Positions 40,562 to 48,619 of a DNA stretch of 53,975 bases are shown piece after piece. Source of the stretch: Lachnospiraceae bacterium (lineage in GTDB: Bacteria; Bacillota; Clostridia; Lachnospirales; Lachnospiraceae); contig CAJTDD010000032.1 in the NCBI GenBank assembly GCA_910574885.1, positions 1 to 53,975 on the forward strand, written 5' to 3'. The notes beneath the pieces were generated by a model. The model searched no databases. It was not told the DNA's origin and saw only the letters and a program-made list of their open reading frames with translations. Positions within the stretch are counted from its first letter, which is position 1, and every line of letters starts with the position of its first letter. Position numbers and translations under genes: made by a program.

Positions 40562-40619
40562 GGGCATGGATGGCGAAGCCATGCGTATTGGGCTGTAAAA
40601 AATGACAGGGAGAACGTAT

Positions 40620-41180
40620 ATGTGGTATGTAATGCAAGTGGTTTCCGGTCAGGAAGAACGGACGGTTATATTAGTAGAAAGCATGATCTCCGAGGGGATT
40701 TTAGAAAGCTGCTTTATTCCCACACGCAGACTCAGGAAGAAATTCCAGGGGGCATGGCATGAGGTGACGGAGAAGTTATTCCCAGGATACGTATTCCTGA
40801 TTACAGAGCAGCCCCGGTTGTTATATGAAGAATTGAAACGGATTCCACGCCTGACTAGGATGCTTGGGCAGTGTGAGGAATATTTCGTCCCGCTGCCGGA
40901 AGCGGATGTCAGGGTGATGGAGAAGTTTCAGGATGGGACAGGAGAAATCAGTGTTTTGGAGGCAGAGATTTCTAGAGTTGAAGTAGAAGAAGGAAAACAG
41001 ATAAAAATTTTATCCGGGCCGCTTAAAAATCTGGAAGGACAGATTAAGAAAGTGAATCTGCACAAGCGGACGGCGGCTGTGGAGGTAGAATTTATGGGAA
41101 GTAAGACGGTGATTTACTTAGGAATTGAGATGGTTACAGACAATAAGGGTGTAAATAACGATGAACAATTTTTTGAATGA
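40620..41180 (+). CDS. loaP: LoaP-like NusG-family antiterminator
   Basis: 186 aa. The NGN domain (1-~105) starts MWYVMQVVSGQEER and holds the family motif LFPGYVFLIT (53-62). The KOW domain is about 122-160 (VEEGKQIKILSGPLKNLEGQIKKVNLHKRTA). LoaP proteins are specialised NusG paralogues of Firmicutes that bind elongating RNA polymerase and, in known cases, a leader RNA hairpin, to let it read through long polysaccharide or antibiotic operons. ATG 40620 is preceded by AGGGAGAACG; an upstream ATG at 40602 has no site. It overlaps the aminotransferase gene by 20 nt. Two such paralogues in tandem is unusual; the first diverges more. Confidence 0.85.
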   Translation: MWYVMQVVSGQEERTVILVESMISEGILESCFIPTRRLRKKFQGAWHEVTEKLFPGYVFLITEQPRLLYEELKRIPRLTRMLGQCEEYFVPLPEADVRVMEKFQDGTGEISVLEAEISRVEVEEGKQIKILSGPLKNLEGQIKKVNLHKRTAAVEVEFMGSKTVIYLGIEMVTDNKGVNNDEQFFE

Positions 41181-42471
41181 TCCAAGATTTGCGGGTATTG
41201 AACCATTTAACACAAAAGTTTGGCTGTCCTCGCCCACCATGCATGGTGATGAGCGCCGATGGGTGGATGAGGCGCTTAGGACGAACTGGGTGAGTACGGT
41301 TGGCGCCAATATTAATGAGATTGAAAAGCAGGTTGCAGAGTACATCGGCTGCAAGCATGCTGTTGCGCTGGCCTGTGGTACTGCGGCGCTCCATCTTGCT
41401 GCCAGGCTGGCTGGAGAAAAGCTCTATGGGAAAGCCAAGCCCAACCATGGGACATTAGAGGGGAAGAAGGTCTTCTGTTCTGACTGTACATTTGACGCAA
41501 GTGTAAATCCTGTCGGGTATGAAGACGGTGAAGCGGTGTTTATCGACACTGAGTATGATACTTGGAATATGAGTCCGGAAGCTTTGGAGAAGGCATTCGA
41601 GCTGTACCCGGATGTTCGGCTTGTAGTTGTCGCTCACCTCTACGGTACTCCTGGCAAGATGGAAGAGATTAGAGGCATCTGTGATAAGCACGGCGCCTTG
41701 CTTGTGGAGGACGCAGCAGAAAGTTTTGGCGCGAAGTATCTTTTCCGCGGCAAATGGGCCGAAACAGGTACGCTCGGTTATTGCAGCGCTATAAGTTACA
41801 ATGGTAATAAAATTATTACGGGATCGACTGGCGGGATGTTTCTGACAGATTCAAAAGAGGATGCGGATAAGGTTCGTAAGTGGTCCACACAGAGCCGTGA
41901 AGCCGCTCCTTGGTATCAGCACGAAGAGATGGGCTATAACTACCGCATGAGTAATCTGGTTGCCGGTATTGTGCGCGGACAGATTCCGCATTTAGCTGAG
42001 CATATCGACCGGAAGAGGGAGATATGGGAGCGGTATGAAGAAGGGTTAAAGGGACTTCCCGTTAAGATGAATCCCTGGGATAGAGAGAAGAGCATTCCTA
42101 ACTTCTGGTTAAGCTGTATGCTTATTGATGAGGATGCGATGGCTCCATATGTGCGAGGGGAGCGGGAGGAATTGTGGAAGCATGAGCCGGGGAAGAGTTC
42201 GCCAGGTGAGATACTGAATGCTTTAGCTGCTTTCAATGCCGAAGGCCGTCCGATTTGGAAGCCGATGCACATGCAGCCGATTTATCGGACTAATGCTTTT
42301 GTCACAGTCGAGGGGAACGGAAGAGGCAGGAGTAATGCATACATAGTCGAAACGGGTGTCGATGTGGGGGCGGATATATTCAGACGCGGGCTGTGTTTAC
42401 CCAGCGATAACAAGATGACTGTAGAGCAGCAAGGCAAGGTCATGGAAATCATACGTAGGTGTTTTGAGTAA
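41161..42471 (+). CDS. DegT/DnrJ/EryC1/StrS-family aminotransferase
   Basis: 436-aa PLP-dependent sugar aminotransferase that converts a keto nucleotide sugar to the 4- or 3-amino sugar with glutamate. The fold-type I core has GCKHAVALACGTAALHLA (63-80), EDAAESFGA with PLP-binding D184, and the Schiff-base lysine K217 in SYNGNKIITGS. The C-terminal part (SNLVAGIVRGQIPHL, KPMHMQPIY) is typical. ATG 41161 lies within the end of loaP, behind AAGGGTG. It is the first biosynthetic gene, followed by a PglC-like transferase, the same pairing seen in bacillosamine-type pathways. No dehydratase or acetyltransferase partner is in the window, so the sugar cannot be named. Confidence 0.92.
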   Translation: MNNFLNDPRFAGIEPFNTKVWLSSPTMHGDERRWVDEALRTNWVSTVGANINEIEKQVAEYIGCKHAVALACGTAALHLAARLAGEKLYGKAKPNHGTLEGKKVFCSDCTFDASVNPVGYEDGEAVFIDTEYDTWNMSPEALEKAFELYPDVRLVVVAHLYGTPGKMEEIRGICDKHGALLVEDAAESFGAKYLFRGKWAETGTLGYCSAISYNGNKIITGSTGGMFLTDSKEDADKVRKWSTQSREAAPWYQHEEMGYNYRMSNLVAGIVRGQIPHLAEHIDRKREIWERYEEGLKGLPVKMNPWDREKSIPNFWLSCMLIDEDAMAPYVRGEREELWKHEPGKSSPGEILNALAAFNAEGRPIWKPMHMQPIYRTNAFVTVEGNGRGRSNAYIVETGVDVGADIFRRGLCLPSDNKMTVEQQGKVMEIIRRCFE

Positions 42472-42506
42472 GTTGGGATTGAATCTCGGTTAGGGGAATG
42501 ATTGGT

Positions 42507-43172
42507 ATGTATCATAGAGCTTATGGGCCATATGAGGGATTTATAAAACGTCCATTGGACTGTTTTCTTGCAATACTGGCGTTTATCGTCTTTTCTCCTG
42601 TGCTTGCAGTCACAGCGCTGCTTGTTCGTAAGAAACTTGGTTCGCCAGTTCTTTTTTCACAAGAGCGTCCGGGAAAGGATGAGAAGATTTTTCGATTATT
42701 TAAGTTCCGCACAATGACAGATGAAACCGATGAAAACGGCGAGCTTTTACCAGATGAACTTAGACTTACTAAATTCGGGCAGACGCTCCGCTCTACAAGT
42801 CTTGATGAACTGCCTGAACTAATAAACATCATCAAAGGTGATATGGCTGTAGTGGGTCCAAGACCCCTCCTTGTAAAGTATCTGCCGTACTATACGAAGG
42901 AGCAGCGTAGAAGACACAGCGTTAGACCGGGGCTGACAGGTTATGCACAAGTGCATGGCCGTAATACAGTTAATTGGGACGATAAGTTTTCCATGGACAT
43001 AAAGTATGCGAAAAAAATTACATTCCTAGGCGATGTAAAAATCATTTTAGAAACCGTAAGAAAGGTATTTATGCGAGAAGGTATTAGTTCTGACACATCA
43101 GTTACAATGGAAGATTTCAGAGATTATTGTGCAAGCATTGGGAGAACGCAGGAAGAAATTGGTCAAATGTGA
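42507..43172 (+). CDS. Initiating phosphoglycosyl transferase (PglC/WcaJ-type)
   Basis: 221-aa monotopic membrane enzyme that transfers a sugar-1-phosphate from a nucleotide sugar to undecaprenyl phosphate, the first committed step of the polymer. It has one re-entrant N-terminal hydrophobic helix (about 15-40: DCFLAILAFIVFSPVLAVTALLV) and the bacterial sugar transferase domain with LFKFRTM, the catalytic Asp-Glu pair in TSLDELPEL, GPRPLL and RPGLTGYAQVHGRN. The small size without extra membrane helices is PglC-like more than WcaJ/WbaP full-length. ATG 42507 is about 9 nt after TTAGGGGA; ATG 42498 is too close to that site. Confidence 0.92.
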   Translation: MYHRAYGPYEGFIKRPLDCFLAILAFIVFSPVLAVTALLVRKKLGSPVLFSQERPGKDEKIFRLFKFRTMTDETDENGELLPDELRLTKFGQTLRSTSLDELPELINIIKGDMAVVGPRPLLVKYLPYYTKEQRRRHSVRPGLTGYAQVHGRNTVNWDDKFSMDIKYAKKITFLGDVKIILETVRKVFMREGISSDTSVTMEDFRDYCASIGRTQEEIGQM

Positions 43173-43190
43173 ATTGGAAAAGGATAAGTT

Positions 43191-44438
43191 ATGGACAGTC
43201 CACTAATAAGCGTCATAGTACCGATATACATGATAGACCGTTATATAGGGCTATGCATTGAAAGTATTATGAACCAGACATATAGAAATCTTGAAATTAT
43301 TTTAGTTAATGACGGCAGTAAAGACAGATGCCCTGAGATATGTGATTTGTACAAGGGGAAAGATGAGCGGATTAAGGTCGTCCACAAATCAAATGGCGGT
43401 CTTGTATCAGCTCGCAAGGCTGGACTCCAACAGTCGAATGGACTTTTCATTACCTACGTAGATGGTGACGACTGGATTGGCCCAGGGTTTATTGAAGGGC
43501 TTTATACAGCGGCAAGTACATCTGATGCCGACATGGTCTGTGCCGGGTTCACACGTGATTTGTTCACGAAATCGGCAGTGTTCCATAATAATCTCCTTTC
43601 TGGCATTTACGAAGGTGAAAAACTGAGAGATTTCTGGAAGAATATGATTTCCAGCGGCTCTTACTATCGGCCTGGGATAAGCACATACGTCTGGAACAAG
43701 CTGTTTAAAAGGGATATCCTGCTGGATACTCAAAGTGTAGTTGATAACAGAATAAGCATTGGCGAGGATGGAGCGGTCACTTATCCGGCGCTGCTGAAAT
43801 ATAAGAAGATCGCAGTAATCGACAATGCAGCCTACCACTATCGCCAGCGTGGGGACTCCATGCTTAAACAAAATACAGGGTATCTGGTCGAAGCACAGAA
43901 GCTTCTGTATTTATACGAGTATATGATACAATGGGCAGAACAGACAGAGCCGGAACTGAGAATAAAAAAACAAATTGAGGATTATGTTCTGTCTATTGCT
44001 CTTATGCGCTCGGGAGGAAGATTACCGCAGGATAATTTCAGCACCTTTGATAACGCATACTATGGCAAACGGGTGGTTATCTATAGCGCAGGAACATTCG
44101 GCCAGCAACTCGTAAATCGGTTTAAGGAGACAAAGCATTGTAATGTGATTGCCTGGCTTGATGACGACTACTGGGAGTATCGAAGGTGCTGCCTTGATGT
44201 TGATCCTGTAGAGTCTGTCACAGCGCTAACCTATGACTATATCTTAATTGCAACGGTGGACGGATTGGTAGCTGGGAAGATAAAACGAAAATTAATGGAT
44301 CTGGGCGTGGGTGAGAATGAAATTCTTACCATAACAGTACCAGAAGACCGAGCGGCGCTCATTAATCGCTTCCTTGATGTGAATACCCTGAAAGAAGCGG
44401 AAGCAAAACGAAAGAGGGGGATTTCTTCTCATGCTTGA
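43191..44438 (+). CDS. GT2 glycosyltransferase with C-terminal Rossmann-like extension
   Basis: 415 aa. The N-terminal GT-A fold of family 2 has SVIVPIYMIDRYIGLCIESIMNQTYRNLEIILVNDGSKD (8-46), GGLVSARKAGL and the metal-binding VDGDDWIGP (about 85-93). From about 285 a second domain begins with GKRVVIYSAGTFGQQLV, a dinucleotide-binding-like strand-turn-helix, and continues with NVIAWLDDDYWEYR and YDYILIATVDGLVAGKI. This resembles the FkbM/CDP-glycerol-associated small Rossmann modules found after some GT2 enzymes. The extension may bind a nucleotide or position the acceptor. ATG 43191 follows AAAAGGATAAGTT. The stop overlaps the next gene by 8 nt. Confidence 0.88.
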   Translation: MDSPLISVIVPIYMIDRYIGLCIESIMNQTYRNLEIILVNDGSKDRCPEICDLYKGKDERIKVVHKSNGGLVSARKAGLQQSNGLFITYVDGDDWIGPGFIEGLYTAASTSDADMVCAGFTRDLFTKSAVFHNNLLSGIYEGEKLRDFWKNMISSGSYYRPGISTYVWNKLFKRDILLDTQSVVDNRISIGEDGAVTYPALLKYKKIAVIDNAAYHYRQRGDSMLKQNTGYLVEAQKLLYLYEYMIQWAEQTEPELRIKKQIEDYVLSIALMRSGGRLPQDNFSTFDNAYYGKRVVIYSAGTFGQQLVNRFKETKHCNVIAWLDDDYWEYRRCCLDVDPVESVTALTYDYILIATVDGLVAGKIKRKLMDLGVGENEILTITVPEDRAALINRFLDVNTLKEAEAKRKRGISSHA

Positions 44439-45198
44439 TTTGGCAGCAAAAATTTTATCAGCAAAGGGACCATGCATTTTTGCCACAGGTCAGGCTGGAT
44501 TTGTTGTAAAGAGTTCCAGCGGCCAACTCTTGGCTATCGACCTTTATCTATCTAACTGTGTGGAGAGAGTGGAAGGCCACAAGGGGTTTAAGCGGCTGTT
44601 GCCTGAGATCCTGAGTCCTTTTGAACTAACTTTCAATGTAATTATCTGTACGCATCCCCATCTCGATCATTTTGATATTGACGCTGTTCCGGAGATGGTG
44701 AGTAAGGGGAGTAAGATGTACTGCTCAGTTGATTGTGAGAAGCTCGTACATCAGCTTCAAATGGAATACTACAACGACTCCATCGCCTATATAAAGCCTG
44801 GTAATAGGTCATCGGAAGGAGATTTTGAGTTGTTGTTTGTCAATTGTGACCACGGAACCGGAGCGCCTGACGCAGTAGGTGTTGTTGTAAAAGTTGACGG
44901 GAAGACTATTTATGAAGTTGGGGACAGCCGCTTGCGTTTAGATAGGGCTGCTGAGATACCGATGCCTCTCGATGTTCTTATCTCTCCGATTAATGGTATG
45001 TATGGGAACATGAATAGTGTGGAGACAGCGAAACTTGCTGAAGCTCTCCGCCCATCTATTACAATCCCCTGTCACTATGGGATGTTTGCTTCCCATGGCG
45101 GGGATTTGAAACACTTTTATGAAGTTATGAATGAAAAACATTTGCCGGCGCTGATTATGCGGCAGGGTGAGCAGTACAGATTAGAAAGAACGCAATAG
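44431..45198 (+). CDS. Metallo-beta-lactamase-fold hydrolase (UlaG-like)
   Basis: 255 aa. The MBL fold has the metal motif H75-x-H77-x-D79-H80 (THPHLDHFD), a later His in CDHGTGAPDA, an Asp in YEVGDSRL and a final CHYGMF. This is the pattern of UlaG-type lactonases and related hydrolases acting on small cytosolic esters or phosphates. It overlaps the GT2 gene by 8 nt and precedes the ATP-grasp gene by 19 nt, so it is built into the capsule operon. MBL enzymes are rare in capsule clusters; it might open a lactone or remove a phosphate during synthesis of an unusual sugar acid. The substrate cannot be deduced. Confidence 0.85.
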   Translation: MLDLAAKILSAKGPCIFATGQAGFVVKSSSGQLLAIDLYLSNCVERVEGHKGFKRLLPEILSPFELTFNVIICTHPHLDHFDIDAVPEMVSKGSKMYCSVDCEKLVHQLQMEYYNDSIAYIKPGNRSSEGDFELLFVNCDHGTGAPDAVGVVVKVDGKTIYEVGDSRLRLDRAAEIPMPLDVLISPINGMYGNMNSVETAKLAEALRPSITIPCHYGMFASHGGDLKHFYEVMNEKHLPALIMRQGEQYRLERTQ

Positions 45199-45217
45199 GC
45201 GTAGAGAGGAAAAGAAC

Positions 45218-46510
45218 ATGAGTAAGGAATTTGAAGGGAAAAAACTGTTAATTCTAGGCGGGAACCCTGAAACCACTCCATTGGTAGAGATAGCAAATAA
45301 CATGGGCATTAAGACGATCGTGTCCTCTGCCCGTCACACAGATCCAGCAAAACAGGCTGCGTGGAAAGCTTATGATGTTGATGGTATGGACGTACCCGGA
45401 TTGGTTGCATTAGCTCGCGAGGAGCAGGTAAATGGTGTTCTGGTTGGGGTTGCTGATATCCTTGTTCCTGCTTATTGCAAAGTCTGTGAGGCTCTGGGAC
45501 TTCCCTGTTATGCGACACAGCAGATTACAGATGTGTTTGCGTTCAAAGATGTCTTTAAGGCTACCTGTGAGCGTTATGGTGTCCATGGGATTCCAGAGTT
45601 TTATCTAGATGCTGAGATGAAACGTGAGGATTTGGATAAGATTGTATACCCTGTCATGGTCAAACCTGTGGACAACGGCGGCGGCGTTGGTATGACTGTG
45701 GCTTACAATGAAGAAGAATTGAAAAAGGGCGTGGAAGCTGCCCTTGAGAATAGTAAGAAGAAGCGATTCATTGTGGAGAAGTACATGCAGTGTGACGATA
45801 TGGGCATGTACTACACCTTTAAGGATGGGTACTGCTCCGCTTCCTGTATCTATGACCGTTATACTACTGATGAACAGCCAGGAATGTCCCGTGTGTGTCT
45901 CGGAGGTACATATCCTTCTAAGCATTTAGATGAATATTTTGAGCGTATGCATCCCAATGCGCTGCGTCTCTTTAGGGAAATCGGAATCGAGAACGGCGTG
46001 CTGATGCTCTCTGCTTTTTATGAGAAGGGTGAGTTTTATGTATATGACACAGGCTTCCGTCTCCAGGGCGAAGCGCCGCATTTGCTCATGAAGGCTATCC
46101 ACGGTTTCGATCAAAGAGAGATGCTTATTCGATTCTCTCTCACTGGCTCCGAGGGTGTTGTAGATCTTGCGAAAGATGACGACACGAGACTTCGTGGTAA
46201 ATGGGCAGCCACACTGTGGTTCCTGATGAAAGAAGGAAAGATTGATAAGATTGTCGGGTTGGATCAGATTGAGTCAGACGAGCGTGTTGTGGCAAATGTA
46301 CAACGTCTGCATGAAGGGGATGTAGTCTTGCCTGAATGGATCGGTAATGAAAAGCAGGTCCTTACTCGCATGTATCTGGTTTGCAATAGCAAGATGGAAC
46401 TGGCAGACACTCTCAAGTACTATATGAACACAGTAAAAGTTCTGGATGAACACGGCAGCAGCATGCTCTTAAAGGGATTTGATGTGAATAAGGCTCTGGA
46501 ACTTCGTTAA
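45218..46510 (+). CDS. ATP-grasp ligase
   Basis: 430-aa ATP-grasp enzyme, a carboxylate-amine or carboxylate-thiol ligase working through an acyl phosphate. The N-terminal Rossmann-like domain is KKLLILGGNPETTPLVEIANNMG (8-30). The central ATP-grasp fold has YPVMVKPVDNGGGVGMTVAYNEEEL (the glycine-rich loop, about 147-171), FIVEKYMQCDDMGMYYTF, and a later metal-binding part including GEFYVYDTGFRLQGEAPHLL. It resembles CarB/PurK-like and amino-acid ligase members found in polysaccharide clusters. ATG 45218 follows AGAGAGGAAAAGAAC. With an amino-sugar aminotransferase in the same operon, it could attach an amino acid or carboxylic acid to that amine; this is inference. Confidence 0.88.
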   Translation: MSKEFEGKKLLILGGNPETTPLVEIANNMGIKTIVSSARHTDPAKQAAWKAYDVDGMDVPGLVALAREEQVNGVLVGVADILVPAYCKVCEALGLPCYATQQITDVFAFKDVFKATCERYGVHGIPEFYLDAEMKREDLDKIVYPVMVKPVDNGGGVGMTVAYNEEELKKGVEAALENSKKKRFIVEKYMQCDDMGMYYTFKDGYCSASCIYDRYTTDEQPGMSRVCLGGTYPSKHLDEYFERMHPNALRLFREIGIENGVLMLSAFYEKGEFYVYDTGFRLQGEAPHLLMKAIHGFDQREMLIRFSLTGSEGVVDLAKDDDTRLRGKWAATLWFLMKEGKIDKIVGLDQIESDERVVANVQRLHEGDVVLPEWIGNEKQVLTRMYLVCNSKMELADTLKYYMNTVKVLDEHGSSMLLKGFDVNKALELR

Positions 46511-46560
46511 CCTCTTCCGAGATCTAAGGAAGCAATAACAAAAGAAAGGGAGAGGATGCT

Positions 46561-47331
46561 ATGGAATTTGAGAGATTGAAAGACAAGGTAATTGTTATAT
46601 CGGGCGGGACAAAAGGCGTAGGACGTGCTTTTGCTGAGGTCGCCGGCCGGGAAGGTGCTAGGGTTGTTATCGGCGGCCGTGACGAAAAGGCAGGCAAAGA
46701 GGCTGTCAGAAACATTAGGACATTCGGTTCTGATGGAATGTTTGTTCGTACCGACCTTATGAAAGTAGCGGATTGTAAGCATCTGTTCGATGCAGGAGTT
46801 GAGATGTTTGGCAAGATTGACGGTTTTTTCAACTATGCAGGAGCAACGCCGGTCAGTCCTCTCGATACTTGCGATGAGGAAACCTTTGATTGGGTTACTT
46901 CCGTAAACTATAAGGCTGCGTTCTTCTGTTGCCAGCAGGCGATAAAGTATATGCGAATGAATGGCGGCGGCAGCATTGTTCTTACTGGTTCCGCTCATGC
47001 TTGGGGCGGTCAGAAGGATAGGGCGGCATATGCGATGACCAAGGGGGTATTAAGGATACTTAATGAGCACATTGCTCATCAATATGCGGTCGAACAGATT
47101 CGGTGTAATTATCTCACTCTTGGATGGACGCCTACGGAAGGAGAAGTAAGCCTAAGAATCAGCCAGGGTGAGAGTGAGGCTGAACTGAGGAAGAGGGCTG
47201 CCGATATCCTGCCTATGGGCCGAATGTGCGAGCGCAGCGATTATATGGAAGCGTTGATTTACTTGATGTCTGATGCTTCAGCAATGATGACGGGAAGTAC
47301 GTTTAGGCTGACTGCCGGGGAGTATATATAA
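46561..47331 (+). CDS. Short-chain dehydrogenase/reductase
   Basis: 256-aa classical SDR, an NAD(P)-dependent oxidoreductase. The cofactor motif is GGTKGVG (15-21), followed by NYAG (91-94) and the catalytic tetrad N116, S144, Y157 and K161 (YAMTK). The C-terminus MMTGSTFRLTAGEYI matches the family's TGQxxxVDGG region. A basic/Arg pair IGGRDEKAG at 37-45 suggests NADP. ATG 46561 follows AAAGGGAGAGGATGCT. Its stop overlaps the next start (ATGGCT at 47331). Coming after the ligase, it may reduce or oxidise the modified sugar or its side chain. Confidence 0.9.
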   Translation: MEFERLKDKVIVISGGTKGVGRAFAEVAGREGARVVIGGRDEKAGKEAVRNIRTFGSDGMFVRTDLMKVADCKHLFDAGVEMFGKIDGFFNYAGATPVSPLDTCDEETFDWVTSVNYKAAFFCCQQAIKYMRMNGGGSIVLTGSAHAWGGQKDRAAYAMTKGVLRILNEHIAHQYAVEQIRCNYLTLGWTPTEGEVSLRISQGESEAELRKRAADILPMGRMCERSDYMEALIYLMSDASAMMTGSTFRLTAGEYI

Positions 47332-48614
47332 TGGCTGACAATAAGAGTAATATATTGTTTTTGAGCTTGAGTACTTTTATGTCGATAAATGAAAAAAATG
47401 CCGGAATTTATGCGGATTTAATGCGTGAGTTTGTCAGGAACGGGCACAAGGTTTATCGGATATTTCCTGTTGACGTGTTGAAGGACAAGTCTCGGCAAAT
47501 CTACAAAGAGCCAGGCCAAGTTATAGTGAAAATTCCAGTTGGGAAAATACGGGGAAGCAGCAACATGATAACGAAAGGGATTCATACCATATTGCTGGAA
47601 CCAAGGATGAAAGCAGCTATAAAAAAATACTATAAAGATGTTCATTTTGATTTGATTCTATATGCGACTCCGCCCGTTACATTTTATAGCGCTGTGAAGT
47701 ATGTCAAGAAAAGAGACAGAGCTTTAAGCTATTTAATGCTTAAAGATATATTTCCACAGGGTTCTGTAGATATTGGCCTAATGAATAAAAGAGGCATAAA
47801 AGGCTTGATATATTTATTCTTCAGGAAAAAGGAGAAGCAGTTATATAAGATTTCAGATTATATAGGATGTATGAGCGAAGCTAATATAAAGTATTTATTA
47901 GAGCATAATACAGTTGTTAAAAAGAGCAAAGTTGAATTGTTTCCCAACAGTATTGATGCCATTGATTTCTGTATTTCAGAAGAGGAAAAGAAGAAAAGCA
48001 GAGAGAAGTATAAAATACCTGAGGATAAAGTAGTTTTTGTTTATGGAGGCAATTTAGGAAAACCACAAGGCATCCCTTTTATAATTGAAATGTTAGAGCA
48101 TATCAATTTACAGCGAAATAAGAATACAGTATTAAATAAAGCCTATTTTATTATAGTTGGAGACGGGAGTGAGTATCATAAGCTTGAAAACTATTACCAT
48201 TTAAAACAGCCTGATAACATGCTCTTAATGGAGAAACTGAAACAGGATGAGTACGATTGTTTGATTAGAAGCTGCGATGTTGGACTTATATTTTTGGATC
48301 ACCGGTTCACGATTCCAAATTTTCCAAGCAGATTGTTAAGTTATATGCAGGCTAAGATGCCGGTTCTGTGTTTTACCGATCCGGTGACAGATATAGGGGA
48401 AACCGTAGTTCAAGGCGGATTTGGATGGAAAGGCGAGAGCGATGATGCAGGCAGGGCGGCAGAGATTATTGAAGAAGTATGTAATGATTTCAGCGCAGGC
48501 CGAATTGAGAAAATGAAAGAAAATTCGTGGCAGTATCTCATCAATAATTTTGCTGTCTCAAACGTATATACGACCGTTATGAAGCATTGTACGGAAAATC
48601 GTGTGGATGGGTGA
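47331..48614 (+). CDS. GT4-family glycosyltransferase (WcaI/WbuB-like)
   Basis: 427-aa GT-B fold glycosyltransferase. The N-terminal acceptor domain has a hydrophobic start (NILFLSLSTFM) and a donor-side glycine region, VFVYGGNLGKPQGIPFIIEML (about 237-257). The C-terminal nucleotide-sugar domain shows LLMEKLKQDEYDCLIRSCDVGLIFLDHRFTIPNFPSRLLSYMQAKMPVLC, with the E/P-rich PNFPSRLLSY motif of this subgroup. No membrane segment. ATG 47331 overlaps the previous stop by 1 nt. From here the genes become visibly richer in A and T than those before, which suggests the distal part of the locus came from another source. Confidence 0.88.
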   Translation: MADNKSNILFLSLSTFMSINEKNAGIYADLMREFVRNGHKVYRIFPVDVLKDKSRQIYKEPGQVIVKIPVGKIRGSSNMITKGIHTILLEPRMKAAIKKYYKDVHFDLILYATPPVTFYSAVKYVKKRDRALSYLMLKDIFPQGSVDIGLMNKRGIKGLIYLFFRKKEKQLYKISDYIGCMSEANIKYLLEHNTVVKKSKVELFPNSIDAIDFCISEEEKKKSREKYKIPEDKVVFVYGGNLGKPQGIPFIIEMLEHINLQRNKNTVLNKAYFIIVGDGSEYHKLENYYHLKQPDNMLLMEKLKQDEYDCLIRSCDVGLIFLDHRFTIPNFPSRLLSYMQAKMPVLCFTDPVTDIGETVVQGGFGWKGESDDAGRAAEIIEEVCNDFSAGRIEKMKENSWQYLINNFAVSNVYTTVMKHCTENRVDG

Positions 48615-48619
48615 AGAAA

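Noticed and set aside
40424..40762. Open frame spanning repeat copy D and the loaP start.
   Set aside because: It consists of translated repeat sequence and an out-of-frame part of loaP.
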